DNA of 64,000 nucleotides from assembly GCA_035326425.1 (NCBI GenBank), contig DAOLFG010000017.1, positions 23,757-87,756 of the forward strand, in the 5' to 3' direction. The translations under genes were made by a program, and so were the position numbers. This DNA comes from CALKJU01 sp035326425. Lineage in GTDB: Bacteria; Pseudomonadota; Alphaproteobacteria; Geminicoccales; Geminicoccaceae. The notes under the pieces are model-generated. The model had not been told where the DNA came from. It worked only from the letters and a program-made list of their open reading frames with translations, and did no database searches. Shown here piece after piece: positions 24,958 to 33,672 of the stretch; position 1 is the stretch's first letter, and every line of letters begins with the position of its first letter.

Positions 24958-25976
24958 AGGCGGCGGCTCTCCAGAAGCGCCAGCTTGGCGAGCATGGTGA
25001 GGCTGGCGGCGTAATAGTCGGTTTCGTTGCCGAGTCCCGGCAGGACCGGCTGGGATCCGGGCTCGGCGAGCGTCAGGCGGGCGATGGCGAGGGCACCGCG
25101 GTTGCGGGCGGGCTCGACCCTGCCCGGCGGCTCGAGGTCGACCACTACCGGCGGGGTGTCGCCCTCGTGGCGCCACAGCGCCCGGAACGGCGCCAGCAGC
25201 CAGGGATCCTCGATGCGCGCCCAGACGAGGTGCAGCGGGATGCGGATGGCGTTGTAGCCGAAGGTGGCGGGAAAGCCGGGCGCCGGCCGCGGCGGGTCGG
25301 CCAGCAGCGCCCAGTCGGCCGGCAGGGCGAAGCGGCCGAACCGCGCCGTGCCCAGCAGCCGCAGCCCGGTTCCCTCGAGCGCCGCCCAGGCCGGGTCGGG
25401 ATCGACCGCCGCCAGTGCGCGCAGGGCCGGGAACACCCAATAGGACAGGTTCACCACAGGCCCCTCGGGCCGCGTGAAGCCGGACGGCCCCGGCAGCAGC
25501 AGCGTGTCGGCGCCGTGAGCGACGACGAGCTTCTGGCGGAGCACCCGCGCCAGCACCCTCGCACGCTCCAGATGGCGGGCATCGGCCCACTCGCCGCCCG
25601 CCCGCGTGAGCGCCCAGGCGATGAGCAGATCACCGTCGGAGGCGCTGTTGCGGTCGGCTACCGGCGAGGCGGGCGTCGCCGGGTTCCAGCGCCAGGCGAA
25701 CAGGCCGTCGCCGCGCACGGCGAGGTTGCGCTCGGCCCACTGCCAGATCAGGTCGAACACCGGCCGGTCGCCGGCGGCGTGGGCCAGGAGCATGCCGTAG
25801 CCCTGGCCCTCGCTGTGGCTGACACCGCCGTTGCCGGTGTCGACGACCCGGCCGTCCGGCTGGACGAAGCGGGCGGCCCAGGTCTCCCATTCGCCGGGAG
25901 CGAACGGCGACGGCGCCGCCCAGGCGGGTGCAGCGGCCAGCAGCATGAGGGACACCAGCGCCTCCCGTCGCCTCAT
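24954..25976 (-). CDS. bcsZ: Endo-beta-1,4-glucanase (GH8)
   Basis: This 340-residue periplasmic endoglucanase of glycoside hydrolase family 8 trims nascent cellulose. It has a signal peptide of about 20 residues (MRRREALVSLMLLAAAPAWA). The general acid is Glu56 in HSEGQGYGML, and the base region is NSASDGDLLIAWAL. AFGYNAIRIPLHLVW-like text (FGYNAIRIPLHLVWAR) lies near residue 240. Length and motifs match BcsZ. Overlaps bcsB and the BcsK-like gene by 4 bases each. Confidence 0.9.
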   Translation of the reverse strand: MRRREALVSLMLLAAAPAWAAPSPFAPGEWETWAARFVQPDGRVVDTGNGGVSHSEGQGYGMLLAHAAGDRPVFDLIWQWAERNLAVRGDGLFAWRWNPATPASPVADRNSASDGDLLIAWALTRAGGEWADARHLERARVLARVLRQKLVVAHGADTLLLPGPSGFTRPEGPVVNLSYWVFPALRALAAVDPDPAWAALEGTGLRLLGTARFGRFALPADWALLADPPRPAPGFPATFGYNAIRIPLHLVWARIEDPWLLAPFRALWRHEGDTPPVVVDLEPPGRVEPARNRGALAIARLTLAEPGSQPVLPGLGNETDYYAASLTMLAKLALLESRRL

Positions 25977-28237
25977 GAGTGCTGCGGTCGGCGCAGCGCC
26001 CAACTGGTGCCGAGGCTCAGCAGCACGAGGCAGGCCAGCAGCAGCCCGATCCACAGCGACCGCTGCGAGGACAGGAAGGTCAGCGCGGCGAGGCGCAGCT
26101 GGCCGGGCTCGGGCTCGATCTCGTCGATCAGGAAGCGCTCGTCGAGCCGCTGGGTGACCGGTGCGGCGGCGGCGCCGTGCCAGCGGGCATAGTCGCCGTC
26201 GAGCCGATCCCACACCGCCGGCTGCAGCAGCAGGTCGGTGCCCTCGGCGAGCGCCGACGCCGTCTCGGCGGTCAGCAGGGTGAGCTGCCGGTCGGCACGG
26301 TAGGGCGAGCGCATCGCCAGCAGGCCCGCCGTCACCTCGGCCGTGGCCTCGGCCGGCTGCGGCGCCGGTGCCGTGGCCGTCTGCCTGGCGCTGGCCTTGC
26401 TGGTGAGGCTGCCCAGGAGCTTGCCCAGCAGCGAATCGCTCTCCGGCCCGCGCTCGCTCTGCAGCCGCTGCTGCCAGCGCGCCCGGGCGCTGGCCGTGGC
26501 CGAGCCGGCCGTCGCCGCCGGTATGCCATCCGAGGCGGCGGTCTCCTCGGCCGGATGCTGCGGCGTGGCCGCCGTGCGCAGCCAGGGCAGGGCCAGGGTG
26601 CCGCGCAGCGCCTCGGGCAGGTCGCCGACGGTGCCCACGAGCAGCAGGCTGTCCGACGGGTTCTCGGGCAGCATCCGCAGAGTCCCGAGGCCGGGCAGCG
26701 GGCCGCGATTGGCCTGTGCCATCCGGCCGCGCAGCGACCACGCCGCCGACACCGTGGCCGGATCCTCGCCCAGCACCACCATCCGCGCCTCGCGCTGCGG
26801 GATGCCGGCATAGGGGAAGGCGGCACTGGAGAAGGCGCGCAGGTCGCCGCCCCACGAGACCTCGGCGAAGGCCGGCAGCTCGATCCGGCTGTCGTCGAAC
26901 AGGCTGAGCATCGGCCGGTCGCCGGGACAGGCGGCACCTTCGGCCAGCTGCAGCACCGGCTGCAGCTCGATGGTGTTGAGGCCGGGTCGCAGGAACTCCA
27001 TGGACAGGAGGATGTCGCGGCCGGTGACCACGGCGCCGTTTGCGCGGTCGAGCCGGATCATGTTGGCCGAGTTGCCGTTGACCCGCACCAGCATGGCCGA
27101 GGTCGGCGACAGGCCGGCGGCATAGGCGTAGTTCAGGTACAGGCGGATGTTCTGGCCGGGGCCGGCATAGAAGGTCGGCGGCAGGGCGAAGCCGACGCGC
27201 ATGCTGGGAACCTGGCCGATCGGCAGCTCGCGGGTGGCCACGCCCAGATCGGCGAAGCTCGGCGAGGCCGCACCCGCCAGCAGCGACACCTCGCGCTCGG
27301 CCGGCTCGAAGCCGCGGAACCTCTCGAGGGCGCGCTCGACCGCGGCGTCGTCCGCGCCGGTGACGATCAGCCCGACATGGACCGGATCGGCGAGCAGCCG
27401 GCGCGCGACCACGCCGCCGGTCGCCAGCGTGGCGCGCTCGTCGGCGGTCAGCGTGTCGCCCAGCTCGTCGATGGTGCCGATGACGGCGACGTTGCTGCCG
27501 GCATGGGTCGCGAGGTCGACCGGCTCACTGTCGGCCGAGGCATAGGTCGCGAGCCGGGCGGCCCGCACCGGCAGCGCCCTCTCGCCGCGCCGCAGCGCCA
27601 CGGCCTCCGAGACCGCCATGCCCCAGGCCAGGGCGGTGGGCGCCGAGGGCGGGCGGGCGGTGGCGACCGTCAGCGGCTCGCCGTCGTAGAGCGAGGCGCC
27701 GAGCAGGCCGTCGATGCTCTGCGGCGCGATGCTGGCGATGGCGGGGGCGAGGTCGAAGGCCAGCCCGGTCCGCTCGTGGTCGATCTTGGTCCACAGCTCC
27801 TCGTAGGCGGCGCGATCGCAGGCCAGGCGATGCTCCTGGCGCGCCCGCAGCGTCAGCCGGTTGCGGCCGACCTCGAAGGCGCCGGGCGGGATCACCACCT
27901 CGACGGTCGAGGGGCCTTGCGTGGCGGTGAGCGGCAGCCGGGCCAGGGGCGTGCCGTTCAGCGCCACGTCGAGGCTCGACCGCTCGGGCTGGATGGCCAG
28001 CGCGTTGCTGTAGACCAGGCGCAGCACGGCCTCGCGCATCGGCAGGGCCGCCGGCACCTCGATCGGGATGCTCAGCTCGTCCTGCTGGCCCGACAGATGG
28101 GCGTCGGCGGCGAACAGGCCGAGCTCGTGGTCCATGCCGGCCAGGGCCGGCGAGACCGGACAGGCGGCGGCGAGCGCCAGGGCCAGGGCGACGCCCCGGC
28201 CGACGAGGCGGCCGCGGCGGTCAGCGTGCGATCGCAT
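25973..28237 (-). CDS. bcsB: Cellulose synthase periplasmic subunit BcsB
   Basis: This 754-residue membrane-anchored periplasmic protein guides the glucan chain out of BcsA. It has a signal peptide (LVGRGVALALALAAACPVSPALAG), two repeated carbohydrate-binding/flavodoxin-like halves and a single C-terminal helix (SLWIGLLLACLVLLSLGTSWAL) that packs against BcsA. The family region VVIPPGAFEVGRNRLTLRARQEH is clear. An insert of low-complexity Ala/Pro-rich sequence around residues 560-630 is longer than in many homologues. Overlaps bcsA by 17 bases. Confidence 0.9.
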   Translation of the reverse strand: MRSHADRRGRLVGRGVALALALAAACPVSPALAGMDHELGLFAADAHLSGQQDELSIPIEVPAALPMREAVLRLVYSNALAIQPERSSLDVALNGTPLARLPLTATQGPSTVEVVIPPGAFEVGRNRLTLRARQEHRLACDRAAYEELWTKIDHERTGLAFDLAPAIASIAPQSIDGLLGASLYDGEPLTVATARPPSAPTALAWGMAVSEAVALRRGERALPVRAARLATYASADSEPVDLATHAGSNVAVIGTIDELGDTLTADERATLATGGVVARRLLADPVHVGLIVTGADDAAVERALERFRGFEPAEREVSLLAGAASPSFADLGVATRELPIGQVPSMRVGFALPPTFYAGPGQNIRLYLNYAYAAGLSPTSAMLVRVNGNSANMIRLDRANGAVVTGRDILLSMEFLRPGLNTIELQPVLQLAEGAACPGDRPMLSLFDDSRIELPAFAEVSWGGDLRAFSSAAFPYAGIPQREARMVVLGEDPATVSAAWSLRGRMAQANRGPLPGLGTLRMLPENPSDSLLLVGTVGDLPEALRGTLALPWLRTAATPQHPAEETAASDGIPAATAGSATASARARWQQRLQSERGPESDSLLGKLLGSLTSKASARQTATAPAPQPAEATAEVTAGLLAMRSPYRADRQLTLLTAETASALAEGTDLLLQPAVWDRLDGDYARWHGAAAAPVTQRLDERFLIDEIEPEPGQLRLAALTFLSSQRSLWIGLLLACLVLLSLGTSWALRRPQHS

Positions 28238-30524
28238 CGGAACGCTCTCCTTGGGCGAGGGCGAGGGGCAGGGCGACCGGCCGCAGCGTCGGCTGGCTGG
28301 CGGCGGCCGGGACGGCGCGCTCGCGCAGCACGGCGACGAGCCCGGCGGTGCCGCGGACCAGGACGAGGGACAGGAAGTAGGCGAAGCCGCCGATGACGGT
28401 GCGCGACCGCTGCCGGCTGGCCTGGAAGGCCACCCAGGCGTCGCTGCTACCGTAGCACAGCCGCACCACCTCGGCGCGCTCGGCAGCGGTCGCGGCCTCG
28501 AAGCGCACGCCCAGCAGCATGGTGTCGTCCTGCACCACGACGTGGCGGATCTCGACCGTCAGCCGGCGGCCGCCGTCGGCATCGTCGTCGAGCAGCAGCG
28601 TGGCGGTGCCGTGCGCCAGGTCGCGATAGAGCGAGGCGCCGGCACCCAGCGCCAGCTGGGCGCCGCCGACCGACAGGTCGGTGATCTCGGCCGGCACCGT
28701 GACACCGCCGATGCGCAGGGCGGCCACGACCGAGCGCGGCACGCGCGGCACGCCGCGGCGCTGCTTCTGCTCGTTGACGACGCCGAGCGCACCCAGGACG
28801 AACAGCATGTTGAAGACGTTCCAGCCCAGCACGATCAGCAGGTTCTCGCGCTCGAGCGGGAAATGCTGCCAGCGCAGGACGCCCACGGCGACGCCGAGGA
28901 GCAGCAGGCCGAACAGCACGAGCAGCGGCCGGCCGAGATGCGAGACGAAGTTGCGCTCGAGGGTCTCGGACTTGGCGGTGACGTTGAAGGTCGGGGCCCG
29001 CGGCCGGACGAACACCGACAGCACGGCGCGCGACAGGAACGGCGCCTGGGCGATCTCGTAGAGCTCGGAGATGAACGGCCAGCGCACCTTGCCGAACTGG
29101 AAGTTGGTCAGCATCAGGCTGGCCGCCAGGTGCGCCAGGGCATAGGCGGTGAACTCGGCGAACGAGGCCTCGTAGATCTGCAGGCCGAACAGCAGGTAGG
29201 CCAAAGGCGTGAGCAGGAACAGCATCCTGGCCAGCGGGAACAGCCAGAACACCATGCTGGAGAGGTAGCAGAGCCGCTGCGCCAGGGTGAGGCCGCGCTT
29301 GAAGGCCGGGTTCTTGAGCAGCAGGATCTGGATCATGCCCTGCGCCCAGCGCGAGCGCTGGCCGATGAAGGCGGCGAAGGTCTCGGGCGACAGGCCCGCC
29401 ACCATCGGCCGGCTGACATAGGCGCTGGTGTAGCCGCGCGAGTGCAGCTCGAGGGCGGTCTCGGCGTCCTCGGTGATCGAGGTGCCCTGGATGCCGCCGA
29501 TCTCCATCAGGCAGGAGCGCCGCAGCACCGCCGCCGAGCCGCAGAAGAACGAGGCGCCCCAGAAGTCGAGCCCGCGCTGGCCCACCTGGTAGAACATCTC
29601 GTTCTCGGACGGCATGCGCTCGAAGGTGCCGAGGTTGCGCTCGATCGGGTCGGGATTGATGAAGAAGTGCGGCGTCTGGACCAGGAACAGCTTGGGGTCG
29701 CTCAGGAAGTAGCCGACCGAGCGGGCCAGGAAGTCCTCGGTCGGCACGTGGTCGGTGTCGAAGACGACGACGAGATCGCCCGAGGTCTGCGCCAGTGCGG
29801 CGTTGATGTTGCCGGCCTTGGCGTGGGTGTTGCGCGAGCGGGTCAGGTAGGTGGCGCCGACGCGGTCGCAGAGCGCCTTCAACTCGAGATTGCGCGCCCT
29901 CGCCGCCCCGGCCTTGCGCGGGTCGGGGTCGGAACGCTTCTGCTCGGTGCCGCCGTCGTCGAGCAGATAGACGCGCAGCTTGCCCGCCGGATAGCGCATC
30001 TGGCGGGCCGCGATCAGCGTCGTCTCGATGAGCTCCGCACTCTCGTTGTAGGTCGGCACCATCACGTCGACGGTCGGCAGCAGCGCCGGATCGTCGGGCA
30101 AGGGCGCCGGCTTGCGGTCGAACGGCCGGATGTTGACGAACAGGCCGAGGAACAGCATCGCGATGCCGTAGAGCTCGGCCGCGAACAGCAGCACGCCCGG
30201 CACGAAGCTGACCGTGGCGACGTCGGGCAGGGTGTCGCCGACGCGCCAGGTCAGGTAGCGCCAGGTCAGGAAGGCCGCCAGGATCACGAACAGCGTGCGG
30301 CTGCGGCCGGCGAGCCCGGTGATGCGCATCGCCACCAGGATCGCCAGGACCACCATCGCCAGCGACAGCTGGTTGTCGACGCCGACGTCCTGGGCGGTGA
30401 GCCAGGCGACGGGTGCCAGCAGGGCCGCCCAGGCGATGGCGCGCAGGCGGCCGGGTCCGCGGCGGGCGCGTTCGATCGTGCGAGGTCGCGCCACGGCGAC
30501 CGGAACGGCTGCGTCGGTCATCAA
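28221..30524 (-). CDS. bcsA: Cellulose synthase catalytic subunit BcsA with PilZ domain
   Basis: This 767-residue inner-membrane processive GT2 glucosyltransferase uses UDP-glucose. It shows DDG (189-191), DTD (256-258), the base motif TED (351-353) and QRSRW (389-393), all in order between membrane helices. A PilZ domain starts near residue 590 with RRGVPR and DLSVGGA, the two cyclic-di-GMP binding motifs, so synthesis should be activated by c-di-GMP. Adjacent Met codons at 30524 and 30521 are both possible starts. Second gene of the bcs operon. Confidence 0.95.
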   Translation of the reverse strand: MMTDAAVPVAVARPRTIERARRGPGRLRAIAWAALLAPVAWLTAQDVGVDNQLSLAMVVLAILVAMRITGLAGRSRTLFVILAAFLTWRYLTWRVGDTLPDVATVSFVPGVLLFAAELYGIAMLFLGLFVNIRPFDRKPAPLPDDPALLPTVDVMVPTYNESAELIETTLIAARQMRYPAGKLRVYLLDDGGTEQKRSDPDPRKAGAARARNLELKALCDRVGATYLTRSRNTHAKAGNINAALAQTSGDLVVVFDTDHVPTEDFLARSVGYFLSDPKLFLVQTPHFFINPDPIERNLGTFERMPSENEMFYQVGQRGLDFWGASFFCGSAAVLRRSCLMEIGGIQGTSITEDAETALELHSRGYTSAYVSRPMVAGLSPETFAAFIGQRSRWAQGMIQILLLKNPAFKRGLTLAQRLCYLSSMVFWLFPLARMLFLLTPLAYLLFGLQIYEASFAEFTAYALAHLAASLMLTNFQFGKVRWPFISELYEIAQAPFLSRAVLSVFVRPRAPTFNVTAKSETLERNFVSHLGRPLLVLFGLLLLGVAVGVLRWQHFPLERENLLIVLGWNVFNMLFVLGALGVVNEQKQRRGVPRVPRSVVAALRIGGVTVPAEITDLSVGGAQLALGAGASLYRDLAHGTATLLLDDDADGGRRLTVEIRHVVVQDDTMLLGVRFEAATAAERAEVVRLCYGSSDAWVAFQASRQRSRTVIGGFAYFLSLVLVRGTAGLVAVLRERAVPAAASQPTLRPVALPLALAQGERSDAIAR

Positions 30525-30573
30525 CGGCCTCTGCTGAGGTTGGCTCGGAGGGAGGTTGCGGGCGGCCGGCGGC

Positions 30574-31188
30574 TCAGAGCCTGGGCGTGAGCTCCAGCGA
30601 ATCGAACACGGCCAGGAGCCGCTCGGGATCGTCGGTCGGCTGGCACAAGCGCAGGTCGACCGCGAAGGCGTGGGTCTCGGCGCGCAGCTCCGAGACGGCG
30701 TCCGTCATCTGCCAAGCGTAGATGCAGGTGTCGGCATCGGCGGTGCGGGTCTGGACGTAGAGATAAGGCCCGTGGCGGTTGCGCCGGTGGATCGGCTCGA
30801 GCTCGGGCGCGTCGCCCTGGAACTCGTTGACCAGCACCCGCTCGACCGCCTGGACGGTGAACGGGCTCTCCATCTCGGCGGCGAAGCCGTAGAGCGTGCC
30901 GGGGCCGCGCCAGCGGGTCTGCACCCTCAGGCGGTTCTCACGCGGGGCCACGGTCTCGTTGGCGAGCACGATCTCCTCGGTGAGGATCCCGCTCTCCACC
31001 CGCCTGGTCGTCAGCAGCCGCTGGGCCTCCCAGTCGGCCGGCAGCCGGACCATGCTGGAGCCGCCATACATCACCTGCGCGCCGCCGTAGGGATCGTCGT
31101 TGCCGACGTCGTCGAGCGTGCGGGCACAGCCGGCCGCCGCCAGGCCACAGATCACCAATGCGAGCGTGGGAAGTCGCGAGACACGCAT
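30574..31188 (-). CDS. bcsN: Lipoprotein, probable cellulose biosynthesis protein BcsN
   Basis: This 204-residue protein has a lipobox (AAAGC, Cys21), so it is probably an outer-membrane or periplasmic lipoprotein. The stretch TEEIVLANETVAPRENRLRVQT resembles BcsN proteins, which occur with bcsA/bcsB in alphaproteobacteria and may replace part of the missing BcsC export function. Position at the head of the operon, 49 bases before bcsA, supports this. The ATG at 31188 gives a compact lipoprotein signal; an upstream ATG at 31269 adds an odd 27-residue extension. Function of BcsN is not established. Confidence 0.6.
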   Translation of the reverse strand: MRVSRLPTLALVICGLAAAGCARTLDDVGNDDPYGGAQVMYGGSSMVRLPADWEAQRLLTTRRVESGILTEEIVLANETVAPRENRLRVQTRWRGPGTLYGFAAEMESPFTVQAVERVLVNEFQGDAPELEPIHRRNRHGPYLYVQTRTADADTCIYAWQMTDAVSELRAETHAFAVDLRLCQPTDDPERLLAVFDSLELTPRL

Positions 31189-31264
31189 GCGGAGAGCCCT
31201 AAGCGGGAAAGCCACCACGCTTTTGCAGCGCAATATCTTTCCAATAGCTTCACGGCGTTCATGT

Positions 31265-31281
31265 TTCAATCAATAATTGAA
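31265..31281. promoter_or_regulatory. AT-rich inverted repeat upstream of the bcs operon
   Basis: TTCAAT (31265-31270) and ATTGAA (31276-31281) are exact arms around CAATA, inside an AT-rich stretch (about 31225-31300) that stands out from the GC-rich surroundings. It lies about 77 bases before bcsN. It may be a regulator site or promoter element of the cellulose operon. Confidence 0.4.
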
Positions 31282-31317
31282 TATACCAGACATTTTCCGC
31301 GTTGTACGCGCAAATGG

Positions 31318-32436
31318 TCAGGCGATGCGGGTGCGCGCCAGCACGGCCTCGTCGGGAGCGTAGCCCATGCCCGGCAGGTCGAGCGGCAGGACGATCCGGC
31401 CGCGGGCGTCGACGCGCAGCGGCTCGGCCATCATGTAGTCGCGGCGGTCGAGGCCCCATTCGGGCGGATCGAAGGGGAACTCCAGCCAGGGCGCATCGGC
31501 ACAGCCGGCGGTGAGGTGGGCATTGGCCGCCACCCCCATGCCGTTGGTCCAGGTATGGGGCGTGAAGACCAGGCCGTGCTCCTGGGCCATGAAGGCGACG
31601 CGGCGCAGGCCGCTGATACCGCCCACCAGCGCAACGTCGGGTTGAAGGACGTCGAGACACCGCCCGACGATCAGGTCGCGGAACTCGTGCAGCTCGCGGG
31701 TCATCTCGCCGCCGGCGATACGCACCGGCGTCGCCTCGCGCAGCGCCCGCATGCCGTCGCGGTCGGCGCGGTGCAGCGGCTCCTCCATCCAGTAGACGTC
31801 CAACCGCTCCAGCTCGCGGGCAACGGCGAGCGCATCCTTGAACGACCAGGGTGCCTCGGTATCCCAGGGCAGCCGCCATCCCTGGTTGCAGTCGATCATC
31901 AGCTCGAGCCCCGAGCCGACCCGCTGCCGCACGGCCTCGAGCGCCTTGATGTCCTCGCGCCAGTCGCCGCGGTGGAAGCGGATCTTCATGGCGCCGAAGC
32001 CCTGGCCGAGATAGCGCTCGGCGACCTCGGCCATCCGGCCGGGGTCGCGCAGCGTCCCGGACGAGGCATAGGCGCGGATCTCGTTCGACAGGCCGCCCAG
32101 CAGCTTCCAGCAGGGCTGGCCCAGCAGCTTGCCGGCGAGATCCCACAAGGCCAGGTCGAGCGGCCAGCAACGGCCGTAGTGGAAGTTGATGTGCGACAGC
32201 ACGCGGTAGTGACGCTCCAGCGCCAGCGGATCGCGGCCGACGAACAGGTGCTCGTGGCCGGCGAAGCCCAGCATCAGGTCGCCCGAGCCGATGCCGACAT
32301 CGCCGGTATCGGCACGGACGCGGACGATGGTGGCGTCCCAATGGGTGCGCGGACGGGTGTCCCAGGCAGCGTGGAAGGGCGGATCGAAGGCCAGCCGATG
32401 CTGGGTGATCTCGATGGATTCGATCAGCGCCATCAT
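31318..32436 (-). CDS. Enolase-superfamily (mandelate racemase/muconate lactonizing) enzyme
   Basis: This 372-residue protein has a capping domain and a TIM barrel. Metal ligands are the Asp of MIDCNQGW, the first Glu of MEEPL and the Glu of AGGEM. The His of FTPHTW with the Asp of LQPDVALVGG forms the base dyad of the mandelate racemase subgroup, and the second-strand motif is KIRF rather than KxK. Such enzymes usually dehydrate acid sugars or racemise hydroxy acids. The start overlaps the upstream alcohol dehydrogenase by 4 bases, so they act together. Exact substrate unknown. Confidence 0.82.
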   Translation of the reverse strand: MMALIESIEITQHRLAFDPPFHAAWDTRPRTHWDATIVRVRADTGDVGIGSGDLMLGFAGHEHLFVGRDPLALERHYRVLSHINFHYGRCWPLDLALWDLAGKLLGQPCWKLLGGLSNEIRAYASSGTLRDPGRMAEVAERYLGQGFGAMKIRFHRGDWREDIKALEAVRQRVGSGLELMIDCNQGWRLPWDTEAPWSFKDALAVARELERLDVYWMEEPLHRADRDGMRALREATPVRIAGGEMTRELHEFRDLIVGRCLDVLQPDVALVGGISGLRRVAFMAQEHGLVFTPHTWTNGMGVAANAHLTAGCADAPWLEFPFDPPEWGLDRRDYMMAEPLRVDARGRIVLPLDLPGMGYAPDEAVLARTRIA

Positions 32437-33572
32437 CCCTGCCCTCCGAGCACCGTGCGCGCCAGCGGCAGCAGATCCTCGTCGCGCACCGTGCGGCGGG
32501 TCGAAAGGCGCATGGGCGCGTTCTCGGGCCGAGCCATTTGCGCCGCCAGTCGCTCCGGCCGGAGGTCGATGGCGAGCGAAAGGTCGAGACCCACCTCGCA
32601 GGCGAGGTGCCGGAAAGCCTCGGAAAGGGCCCCTGCCCGGCCCAGCGCCGCCTCTGCTGCAGCGCAGCGGCCGGCATCCTCGACGTCGCTCGTCCAGGCC
32701 AGCGTCGCCGCCATGGCGATGCCGACGGCGCGGCCGTGATGGATCGGCACCAGCGAGGCCAGGGCGTGGCCGATATTGTGGGCGAGCGCCGTGCCGGCAT
32801 TGTCGATGGCGATGCCGGCCAGCGCCGCCGCCAGCAGCATGCCGCTCCGCGCCTCCAGGTTTTCAGGCTCGGCCACGGCCAACGGCAGCCAGCGGCCGAC
32901 CTGCCGGATCGCCTCGTGGGCGTAGAGGTCGTTGGCGGGAAAGGCGTTGCGGTTGGTGGCGGCCTCGATGGCATGGACCAGGGCGTCGATGCCGGTGGCG
33001 GCGGTGAGGTGCGGCGGCAGCGAGACCGAGAGCTCCGGGTCGAGCAGCACCTCGTCGGCCTTCATCCCGTCGCCCCAGAGCCACAGCTTGACACCGCCAT
33101 CGTCGCTCAGCACGGCGGTGCGCGTGGTCTCGGAGCCGGTGCCGGCCGTGGTCGGGACGCAGATCTTGGCGAGCGGGCTGGCCGGCAGCGGCATGGCGCA
33201 CAGGGCGTAGGCGGCGGCGGGCGCCTCGCCCGGCGCGATCGCGGCCGCGGCCTTGCCGAGATCCAGTGCGGAGCCGCCGCCGATCGCCACGACGGCCGCC
33301 GCTCGGCACGTTCGCGCCAGGGCGGCGGCCCGGTCGGTCTGGGCGGTGGTCGGGTCGCTCCGGACGTCGTCGAACAGCACCGGCTCCAGGCCGCCGGCAC
33401 GGAGCGCCGCCTCGGCCCGGGCGATGGTGCCGACGCGGTGCAGGCCGGGATCGGCCACCAGCAATACGGGCCGGGCGGAGGCATGGGGTGCCGCGAGCTC
33501 GCCCAGACGGTCGACGGCGCCGGGCCCGTGGGTGATGCGCGGGATGCGGGCGAGGCTGAACGCGGCGGCCAT
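32433..33572 (-). CDS. Iron-containing alcohol dehydrogenase family protein
   Basis: This 379-residue NAD(P)-dependent dehydrogenase of the group III (Fe-ADH/maleylacetate reductase) family has the dinucleotide motif AIGGGSALDLGKA. Next come PTTAGTGSETTRTAVL and the metal-binding sequence GIDALVHAIEA, followed by AHNIGHALASLVPIHHGRAVGIAM with the remaining histidine ligands. The ATG at 33572 has GGAGG 7 bases upstream. It is coupled to an acid-sugar dehydratase-like gene and divergent from a DenD-like gene. Confidence 0.87.
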   Translation of the reverse strand: MAAAFSLARIPRITHGPGAVDRLGELAAPHASARPVLLVADPGLHRVGTIARAEAALRAGGLEPVLFDDVRSDPTTAQTDRAAALARTCRAAAVVAIGGGSALDLGKAAAAIAPGEAPAAAYALCAMPLPASPLAKICVPTTAGTGSETTRTAVLSDDGGVKLWLWGDGMKADEVLLDPELSVSLPPHLTAATGIDALVHAIEAATNRNAFPANDLYAHEAIRQVGRWLPLAVAEPENLEARSGMLLAAALAGIAIDNAGTALAHNIGHALASLVPIHHGRAVGIAMAATLAWTSDVEDAGRCAAAEAALGRAGALSEAFRHLACEVGLDLSLAIDLRPERLAAQMARPENAPMRLSTRRTVRDEDLLPLARTVLGGQG

Positions 33573-33672
33573 GCATCGTCCTCCGATGATGGCCAGGACA
33601 TAGCAGAACGGCGTGACGAGCGCCGTCGCGTCGGCTAAGCCCTGCCGGCGCCGCAACGAGGGAGGCTTTGAG

